From an uncultured Prevotella sp. (GTDB lineage Bacteria > Bacteroidota > Bacteroidia > Bacteroidales > Bacteroidaceae): DNA of 64,000 nucleotides. Each line of letters begins with the position of its first letter. Position 1 is the stretch's first letter. Both the position numbers and the translations under genes were made by a program. Under the pieces are notes generated by a model. That model was not told the DNA's origin and did not search any database. It saw only the letters and a list, made by a program, of their open reading frames with translations. The stretch is taken from assembly GCA_905236755.1 (NCBI GenBank), contig CAJOCR010000020.1, positions 1 to 64,000 on the forward strand, written 5' to 3'. Below are positions 17,852 through 23,339 of this stretch, one piece after another.

Positions 17852-18019
17852 GGGTTTATACAGGCACGAGTGCCGTGGTTTATCTCTTCAAAAGAGGTGA
17901 GCCGAAGGCGTGATATACAAAAAAGACATGAGGAGAAAGTTTACTTTCTGAATCATGTCTTTTTGTATATGTTGATTCCGTAGGAATCTACCTCTTTTGA
18001 AGATGTATTCTCGGTTCTT
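17852..18019 (-). repeat. Structured intergenic element, copy C (reversed)
   Basis: On the minus strand it runs from AAGAACC to GTATAAACCC and starts 13 bases after the mntP stop. Hairpins: GATTCC-tac-GGAATC (17974-17988), a long hairpin (17911-17970) with outer arms ACAAAAAGACATGA/TCATGTCTTTTTTGT and inner AGAAAG-taaa-CTTTCT, GCCttcGGC, and GGCAC-tc-GTGCC. The long hairpin has T-runs on both strands and could serve as a two-way terminator for mntP and the GxxExxY gene. Confidence 0.8.
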
Positions 18020-18032
18020 CTTATTTTTATGG

Positions 18033-18614
18033 TCAGTCAACCAAGTGTTCAGTAAGAATTCTTATTCCGATGAATATCAGGATGCAACCACCAAGTAGTT
18101 CTGGGCGTATTCGCTTGCGTATTGACTCTCCGAAGTGAATGCCAAGGTGCTGTCCTAATATTCCGAAGACAAACGAGCCAATGCCTATTGCTATGAGTGG
18201 GAATGTTAGCTGACTGATATCTTTGTATCCTGTACAGGCAAAAGAAATGCCTATAGCCAACGCATCAATACTTGTAGCTACAGCCATAATGAGTTGTGTC
18301 TTTAATTTGCTTGGGTCAAACCTACATTCTTCCTCTTCCTTGAACGACTCTTTTATCATTCTAATGCCTAAGAATGCCAGCAGACCAAATGCTATCCAAT
18401 GATCGAATGATTCTATGTAGTTTGCAAATCTACTTGTTCCAAGCCAGCCAAAGAAAGGCATAGCTGCCTGAAAGAGTCCAAAAAAGAAGCTCATTGACAG
18501 TATCACTCCCCAACGATATTTCCTTATTATCACTCCGCTAACAATACTCACAGTGAAGCAGTCCATCGCAAGGGCTACCGACAGCAACAGTATTTCTATA
18601 ATGTTATTTGTCAT
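18033..18614 (-). CDS. mntP: Manganese efflux pump MntP
   Basis: A 193-residue membrane protein of the MntP (DUF204) family with six predicted helices in two repeats of three. The paired family motifs are visible as VALAMDCFTVSI near the N-terminus and ATSIDALAIGISF in the middle; the Asp in each is the conserved intramembrane charge. An acidic loop with EEEECRFDPSK joins the two halves. The protein exports Mn2+ across the inner membrane. No manganese riboswitch (yybP-ykoY type) is evident upstream; instead palindromes overlap the promoter region. Confidence 0.93.
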   Translation of the reverse strand: MTNNIIEILLLSVALAMDCFTVSIVSGVIIRKYRWGVILSMSFFFGLFQAAMPFFGWLGTSRFANYIESFDHWIAFGLLAFLGIRMIKESFKEEEECRFDPSKLKTQLIMAVATSIDALAIGISFACTGYKDISQLTFPLIAIGIGSFVFGILGQHLGIHFGESIRKRIRPELLGGCILIFIGIRILTEHLVD

Positions 18615-18649
18615 TTAATGTTTTTGTATTTTATCTTATTTTGAATTGA

Positions 18650-18657
18650 CAAATGTA
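18650..18657 (-). promoter_or_regulatory. mntP promoter -7 box
   Basis: TACATTTG on the minus strand (CAAATGTA on plus). The leader to the ATG at 18614 is about 30 bases. The expected -33 position falls on the palindrome described next. Confidence 0.6.
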
Positions 18658-18673
18658 GCTATTCGCTTCGAAA

Positions 18674-18743
18674 TTGCACTAAAAAAATGCAGAAAATAGT
18701 AAAAGTTGCACTAAAAAAGTGCAGAATTACCAAATTTCTGCAC
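18674..18743. promoter_or_regulatory. Palindromic TGCACT/AGTGCA repeats upstream of mntP
   Basis: TTGCACTAAAAAAATGCAGAA-type units occur at 18674-18694 and 18706-18726, 32 bp apart; the second has perfect arms TGCACT and AGTGCA around five A. A further inverted half (TTCTGCAC, 18736-18743) pairs with GTGCAGAA at 18719-18726. The first unit covers the expected -33 region of mntP, which suggests operators for a repressor, possibly metal-responsive; this is inference. Confidence 0.55.
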
Positions 18744-18821
18744 GAAAAAGATGCAAAACAGAGAATTTCTCTCAAACTGTTTAAGTTAAATAAGTTATTT
18801 AGCAAGTCGTAAGTTTGCCAT

Positions 18822-19020
18822 TACTATACTACTGCCATACTACAGCCTCGTATCTGTAAGCATTAGTGTTCAGTATATGTTCTGTCGTAATTCGGTTTTT
18901 CTCCAGTATATATTCAGTGTTTAACTGGATATATACTGGACATATACTGGACATATACTGGACAACAACTGGACATATGACGAGACAGAAGTAAGGCTGT
19001 AGTATGGTTAGAGTATGCTT
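18822..19020. repeat. Inverted repeat enclosing 11-bp tandem units
   Basis: CCATACTACAGCCT (18835-18848) and AGGCTGTAGTATGG (18994-19007) are a perfect 14-bp inverted pair whose similarity extends outward imperfectly to the given ends. Inside are five 11-bp units from 18924 to 18978 (ACTGGATATAT, ACTGGACATAT twice, ACTGGACAACA, ACTGGACATAT). An inner inverted pair TCCAGTATATAT (18903-18914) and ATATATACTGGA (18929-18940) overlaps the first units. No gene is present in the stretch. Confidence 0.85.
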
Positions 19021-19133
19021 GTTGTATGGTTATGGTATTACGTATGTAAACGTATAATTCTCTAAAATGGTCCGTATAATTATGATGTTGATGGAAACAC
19101 TTTTATTTAAAATAGGAAGTTTCTTTTCTTTCC

Positions 19134-19165
19134 CTTGGAGGTTATAAATATTATTCGTAATTTTG
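19134..19165 (+). promoter_or_regulatory. Promoter of the ion channel gene
   Basis: CTTG at 19134-19137, a 20-bp spacer and TAATTTTG at 19158-19165. The leader of about 90 bases includes a perfect 14-bp palindrome GCGCTTATAAGCGC (19185-19198) followed by TTTTAT, which could act as a weak terminator or attenuator. Confidence 0.6.
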
Positions 19166-19258
19166 TTTATTGATGTACCAACTGGCGCTTATAAGCGCTT
19201 TTATATATCTAATATCTTTTTTGATATAAACTAATTAATCTATGAATAATCCAAATTG

Positions 19259-20008
19259 ATGATGTTAAGAAAAAGAATATACGATGTTATTGATACATCA
19301 TTTGGCAAAAGCAGGCTATCAAGAATATACAATTATGTTATGTTGGCTGCAATAATTATTGGATTATTGCCATTGATGTTTTTTAGGCAGAATGACTTTC
19401 TTATTCTGTTTGATGTTGTATCATGCATTATATTTATTATTGACTATCTTCTAAGGTGGTTAACAGCCGACTATCATTTAAAGTTTAAGCGAAGATGGAT
19501 GGCTTTTGTATTATATCCTATATCTTTTATGGCTATTATAGATCTGTTGTCTATATTGCCAACAGTCTGTTTGATTAATCCAGCATTCAAGACATTTAGG
19601 GTATCACGTTTGTTTAAAATTCTTCGTGTCGTTAAGTTTGTGAGGTACTTTGAACCATTAGAGCTGATAATATCGGTAATAAAAGGACAGAGAAAAGTTT
19701 TACTGACAGTATTATCGTTAGCGATGTTTTATACCTTTGTAACTGCATTGATAATGTTTAATGCGGGTAATGGAGTTGAACCTGAAACTGGCAAACTGCT
19801 ATTCAATGATTTCTTTGAAGCTTTCTATTGGGCAGCTTCAACATTGACTACTGTAGGATATGGAGATATTTATCCTGTTAATGATTTAGGAAGGGCAATA
19901 AGTATGGTTTCTGCTTTAGTTGGAATTGCTATTATAGCTCTACCATCAGGTGTTATTACTGCTGCTTATATGGAGGAGTTAGAAAAAAGAAAGAAGAATA
20001 AAAAATAA
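19259..20008 (+). CDS. Voltage-gated-type potassium channel
   Basis: A 249-residue channel with the six-helix plan: S1 to S3 (about residues 22-105), an S4-like segment with spaced Arg/Lys (RVSRLFKILRVVKFVRYF, about 117-134), S5, pore helix and the selectivity filter TTVGYGD, then S6 and a short Lys-rich tail. The filter is the canonical K+ form. The open frame includes a TTG just before the first ATG; I use ATG 19259, though the ATG at 19262 is also possible. The gene is AT-rich and sits 38 bases before an aspartyl protease gene in the same direction. Confidence 0.92.
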   Translation: MMLRKRIYDVIDTSFGKSRLSRIYNYVMLAAIIIGLLPLMFFRQNDFLILFDVVSCIIFIIDYLLRWLTADYHLKFKRRWMAFVLYPISFMAIIDLLSILPTVCLINPAFKTFRVSRLFKILRVVKFVRYFEPLELIISVIKGQRKVLLTVLSLAMFYTFVTALIMFNAGNGVEPETGKLLFNDFFEAFYWAASTLTTVGYGDIYPVNDLGRAISMVSALVGIAIIALPSGVITAAYMEELEKRKKNKK

Positions 20009-20046
20009 AACGTTTAGTAAATAAAAAACGATTATAATGTTTACTT

Positions 20047-21177
20047 ATGAAGAAATATATTCTTTTTTTATCATTTTTATTATTAAATACTTCTTTCCTT
20101 AATGGAAAGGCTATAGAGAATTTTAATGATACTATATCTATTGAATATAAAAATGGTGTAGTCTTAGTACCTGTTACTATTGATGGCGTTTCTTATCCTT
20201 TTATTTTAGATACAGGAGCAAGTCGTGGATTTGTATATAAGTCCAGTTCTTTTACGATGCATAAATCTGATAAGAAGTACTACACTATGGATGTGAATCA
20301 GAAGACTGGAACTTTAGATATAACACAACCTATGGAAATTAAGATAGGTAATTATATTATTCCAAATTATCAATTTTCTATAATGGGCGGTACCGGATTT
20401 GATTGTTTCTCAGAAGGCATTATTGGCTTTGACATGCTTGATAACTTGAATATGAAAATTGATGTGAGAAATAACATACTTATCTTAACTAATCAAAAGC
20501 AACTATTTGAGAAAGAGTATGGAATAGATGTGAAATATAAAACAAAGAACTCTCGTCCTGCAATTTCATATAATATTGCTTCTTCCAAAAGTGATTGGGC
20601 TATCTTTGATACAGGTGCTAATCTCTTTTTTCAATATGATATCAATAAGTTAAAGTATAATCCTGAGTTAGCAAATCAGATAGTTTGGTCTGATACAGGA
20701 AGAACAACATATAGTGTACATGGGTTGGGTGATTCTTCTAAAGTAGCCTTTATTAATCCTCGTGTTTTTGCTGTGGGGGATATTTCGTTTAATAATGCTC
20801 ATATACAGGCTAAGGAGGGAGAATCCTTTTTGGGTGCAAAAATATTAGAATATTGTGCTGTAATTATAGATCCTTTTTCTAAAAAAATAAAGTTCGAACC
20901 TTATACTATGAGTAAAACTATCGAAATAAAGGGAACTGAAAAAAATGAGGTAATGTCATTTGTTGATTCAAAATTAACAATTGTAATGATTAACGAAAAT
21001 AGCAAACTCTATAAATTAGGTGCAAGAAAAAATGATGTGATATTAGAGATTGATGGAGTGATTGTTTCTGATATATGTAGTTTGTTAGCAATAAAAAATG
21101 CTCTTTCTGATACTTCTAATCATAAATTAAAAATGATAGATTTAAATGGTAATTTGAAGATGTTTGAAATAAAATAA
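20047..21177 (+). CDS. Retropepsin-like aspartyl protease with PDZ domain
   Basis: A 376-residue exported protein: signal peptide (hydrophobic residues 5-18), then two aspartyl protease lobes, each with a catalytic-type triad, DTGAS (Asp55) and DTGAN (Asp188), each followed by hydrophobic strands. The C-terminal 80 residues form a PDZ-like module (SKLYKLGARKNDVILEIDG). This layout is found in Bacteroidota proteins annotated as aspartyl protease/PDZ; substrates are unknown. Very AT-rich codon use, unlike the ribosomal genes. Probably co-transcribed with the channel gene 38 bases upstream. Confidence 0.88.
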   Translation: MKKYILFLSFLLLNTSFLNGKAIENFNDTISIEYKNGVVLVPVTIDGVSYPFILDTGASRGFVYKSSSFTMHKSDKKYYTMDVNQKTGTLDITQPMEIKIGNYIIPNYQFSIMGGTGFDCFSEGIIGFDMLDNLNMKIDVRNNILILTNQKQLFEKEYGIDVKYKTKNSRPAISYNIASSKSDWAIFDTGANLFFQYDINKLKYNPELANQIVWSDTGRTTYSVHGLGDSSKVAFINPRVFAVGDISFNNAHIQAKEGESFLGAKILEYCAVIIDPFSKKIKFEPYTMSKTIEIKGTEKNEVMSFVDSKLTIVMINENSKLYKLGARKNDVILEIDGVIVSDICSLLAIKNALSDTSNHKLKMIDLNGNLKMFEIK

Positions 21178-21190
21178 TAAATAAGAGTAG

Positions 21191-21346
21191 ATGGGTGATA
21201 ATATAAAAATATACAATAGATTTAATTGTAATAATAAAGCAATAGAGGTATTGAAAGGTCAGGAGAATCTTTCTCTCGAAACCATGTCAAAGATTGAGGC
21301 TTGTTTGAATATCTCTATTCTTCAAGAAGAACTGGAGATGGCATAA
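21191..21346 (+). pseudogene. Remnant of an XRE/HigA-type helix-turn-helix gene
   Basis: A 51-codon open frame from ATG 21191 ends at TAA 21344-21346. Its last 35 residues (KAIEVLKGQENLSLETMSKI and EACLNIS) look like the C-terminal half of an XRE-family DNA-binding domain as found in Bacteroidota HigA-like antitoxins (the pattern NLSLETMSKIEACL). The recognition-helix half is missing and the first 15 residues are unrelated low-complexity sequence. No toxin gene is adjacent. I read it as a decayed gene fragment. Confidence 0.6.
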
Positions 21347-21372
21347 GAAAAACAACTTTAAAAAGAAAATAT

Positions 21373-21420
21373 ATTACACTGTTTGCGAGACAATAAAAAC
21401 CTGTGAATAGTGTAATTTTT
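21373..21420 (+). terminator. Possible terminator
   Basis: ATTACACT (21373-21380) pairs with AGTGTAAT (21409-21416) over a 28-base loop and is followed by TTTT. The long loop makes it weak. Confidence 0.4.
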
Positions 21421-21553
21421 GTTTTCTGGACAGAGATTTTTTTTTCTTAGGCAGGAAATAAAAATTGGCTAACTAAGCAATTTTATATGTCTATTTGAAA
21501 AATGTTGAAAAAAGTTAGAGGCTACAACAAATCTCATGTTCTTTTCTAATCAT

Positions 21554-21626
21554 ACACTTCCTTCGCCTTTATGTTTACACCAGCTACGCTGACAGCAAAC
21601 GCTCAGTCAGTGACCGTTGGTTGACA
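21554..21626 (+). repeat. 75-nt hairpin element, copy 1
   Basis: Aligns over its length with copies at 22950 and 23036, sharing TCCTTCG, GACAGC, CTCAGTC and GTGACC/ATGACC blocks. Its outer stem is GTTTAC/GCAAAC (one A-C mismatch) and inner stem AGC-tac-GCT, different in sequence from the other copies but at the same places. It lies upstream of the endonuclease gene. The rest of 21421-21761 holds two small GC-rich hairpins (CTCC-tttt-GGAG at 21671-21682, CCCCCG-ggaa-CGGGGG at 21690-21705) and no gene. Confidence 0.7.
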
Positions 21627-21761
21627 AATGAAAAATGATAAAGCAGTAAACTCAAGCTGTTTGTTCTCCTCTCCTTTTGGAGTTTCTGTCCCCCGGGAAC
21701 GGGGGAACCGAAGGGGGTGTAAAGACCATTGAGCCGGGAGAGGCTTTGTGATTTTTTTTGT

Positions 21762-21941
21762 AAAGGGTGTCACATTTGTAGTTAAGTAGTTGATTATTAG
21801 TTTGTTGTTCGTTTTTAAGGTGTCACAAGGGTGTCACAAGGGTATCACACAAACAGCCTACAACACGTGACAGTTTGTGACAGTTTGTGACACTGTAACG
21901 TATTGATTTGTAGTTAATTAGTTTAATATGTGACACCCTTT
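21762..21941. repeat. Inverted repeat enclosing 11-bp and 10-bp tandem units
   Basis: AAAGGGTGTCACAT (21762-21775) and ATGTGACACCCTTT (21928-21941) are a perfect 14-bp inverted pair. Inside, three 11-bp units GGTGTCACAAG (21819-21851, last one varied) are followed by three 10-bp units GTGACAGTTT (21867-21896), which carry the complementary core TGTGACA. A TTGTAGTTAA direct repeat flanks both sides (from 21776 and 21908). The region ends 36 bp before the endonuclease promoter -33 box. Confidence 0.85.
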
Positions 21942-21976
21942 GAATAATTCTTTCTGAAAAAAATAACTTCTCAAAA

Positions 21977-22008
21977 TTTGCTAAAGAATAAAATTGGGTT
22001 TACCTTTG
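21977..22008 (+). promoter_or_regulatory. Promoter of the endonuclease gene
   Basis: TTTG at 21977-21980, a 20-bp spacer and TACCTTTG at 22001-22008, ideal for Bacteroidota. It decides the start at ATG 22026, since the upstream in-frame start at 21978 would lie inside the promoter. Confidence 0.8.
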
Positions 22009-22025
22009 TTGCAAACAATTATATA

Positions 22026-22907
22026 ATGAGGAGAAAGAAGAATAATGTTGGAGTGGTTTTCGTGGTTGCTCTCTTGATGGGAGTGACTGCTTTGTGTGCG
22101 CATAAAACAGAAAAGAAGAATAAGGGAACTGTTCTGACGGAAGAAAAGAATGAGAGGGTAGGGGATAAACTCGAAGGTGAATCGGAAGTTGAATCAGAGA
22201 GTGAATTAGACTGTGAAGCTGGTGTTGCTTCTCTTGAAGTTCCTGCTTATGACAAAAATGAGGAGGTAATAAGTAGGACGGCATATACTGTTTCGTATAA
22301 TCATGAAACGAAGATACCTAATTGGGTGGCGTGGCATCTTACTGCTGATCATGTTGATGGACCTTTGAAGCGAAAGGATTTTGATTTCACGGATGATGAG
22401 AGTGTGGCTGCCCCTAAGGGATGTAAATCGGATTATTATAGTTCAGGATATGATCGTGGGCACATGTGTCCTGCAGGTGACAACAAATGGTCGGAAAGGG
22501 CTATGCAAGAGTGTTTCCTGATGACGAATATGTGTCCGCAACTGGCAGGACTGAACTCTGGAATGTGGAACTCGTTGGAAAAGAACTGCCGAACATGGGC
22601 TGAGCAATATGGCGATGTTTATATTGTGTGCGGACCTGTGCTGCTGAAAGGGGCACATAAAACCATAGGGCGCAATAAGGTTGTTGTGCCAGAGGCATTC
22701 TTCAAGGTTATATTGTGCACGAAGGGTAAGCCGAAGGCTATTGGCTTTGTGATGCGCAATCAGTCGATGAGGGGACATAAGAAAACGGAATTTGTGAACT
22801 CGGTGGATGAGGTGGAACGAATAACGGGAATAGATTTCTTTCCAGCCTTGCCTGACGACATAGAGAACGAGGTGGAAAAACAGAGTAACCCTGCCGACTG
22901 GAACTAA
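22026..22907 (+). CDS. DNA/RNA non-specific endonuclease, secreted or anchored
   Basis: A 293-residue protein of the NUC1/NucA endonuclease family. After a basic start (MRRKKNN) comes a hydrophobic signal or anchor segment (about residues 9-24), then a Glu/Ser-rich linker (EGESEVESESELD), then the nuclease domain with the DRGH active-site motif (Asp143 to His146, within SGYDRGHMCPAGDNKW) and the metal-binding Asn in MCPQLAGLNSGMWNSLE. It cleaves DNA and RNA at the cell surface or outside in known members, for nutrient use or defence; which applies here cannot be told. It is flanked by copies of a 75-nt hairpin element. Confidence 0.93.
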   Translation: MRRKKNNVGVVFVVALLMGVTALCAHKTEKKNKGTVLTEEKNERVGDKLEGESEVESESELDCEAGVASLEVPAYDKNEEVISRTAYTVSYNHETKIPNWVAWHLTADHVDGPLKRKDFDFTDDESVAAPKGCKSDYYSSGYDRGHMCPAGDNKWSERAMQECFLMTNMCPQLAGLNSGMWNSLEKNCRTWAEQYGDVYIVCGPVLLKGAHKTIGRNKVVVPEAFFKVILCTKGKPKAIGFVMRNQSMRGHKKTEFVNSVDEVERITGIDFFPALPDDIENEVEKQSNPADWN

Positions 22908-22949
22908 AAAAAATGGGAGCCTCTCCCCAGCGCGAAGCAGAGCTTCGCT

Positions 22950-23024
22950 ATTATCTCCTTCGTCTATTCAGATGCACCGGCTTTGCCGACAGCATCTACT
23001 CAGTCGATGACCTTCGGTTGAAGA
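22950..23024 (+). repeat. 75-nt hairpin element, copy 2
   Basis: Begins ATTATCTCCTTC and ends CGGTTGAAGA. The outer stem AGATGC/GCATCT encloses inner stem GGC-ttt-GCC; a small hairpin GTC-gat-GAC follows. It lies 43 bases after the endonuclease stop and 86 bp before copy 3. Confidence 0.82.
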
Positions 23025-23035
23025 GAAGATTGAAC

Positions 23036-23110
23036 ATTATCTCCTTCACTTATTCAGATGCACCAACTTCGTTGACAGCATCTGCTCAGTCGATGACCTT
23101 AGGTTGAAGA
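23036..23110 (+). repeat. 75-nt hairpin element, copy 3
   Basis: Nearly identical to copy 2 with the same outer stem AGATGC/GCATCT, but the inner stem is AAC-ttc-GTT, a triple compensatory change relative to GGC/GCC. The following stretch to 23306 has no gene; it holds a short TCGG-ctacg-CCGA hairpin near 23114 and TTGCGC-tt-GCGCAA at 23231-23244. Confidence 0.82.
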
Positions 23111-23306
23111 TTAGTCGGCTACGCCGATATAATATTTAAATCTTTCATTATTTCAATATTTAAATCTTTCTCTGGGCTAACTAACTGATTGCGTTTCTTG
23201 CTAGCATAATTCAAAACTCATAATTTGTAATTGCGCTTGCGCAACCAATTTCAAATTTGTAACTCATAATTTCAAATTTTGATTAGGCTTTTTCGTTATT
23301 TTACTT

Positions 23307-23314
23307 TACCTTTG
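23307..23314 (+). promoter_or_regulatory. Promoter -7 box of the hexosaminidase gene
   Basis: TACCTTTG followed by C, 25 bases before the ATG at 23340. A TTTTG lies at 23277-23281, spaced slightly long for the -33 box. Confidence 0.6.
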
Positions 23315-23339
23315 CGGACAGAACTAATAACTATTCAAT

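Noticed and set aside
16865..18020. Composite transposon or IS carrying the GxxExxY gene
   Set aside because: No transposase, no terminal inverted repeats of IS type and no target duplication seen; the flanking copies differ much in sequence.
18615..18670. Manganese riboswitch before mntP
   Set aside because: The leader is only about 30-35 bases and lacks the conserved internal loops of the yybP-ykoY family.
18924..18978. CRISPR array
   Set aside because: Units are 11 bp with no spacers and no cas genes; the 9-bp array at 123-230 and the units at 21819-21896 fail for the same reason.
21732..21760. Terminator AGCC/GGCT followed by T-run
   Set aside because: Stem of only four pairs with six bases before the T-run; no gene upstream needs it. 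Not listed as a feature.
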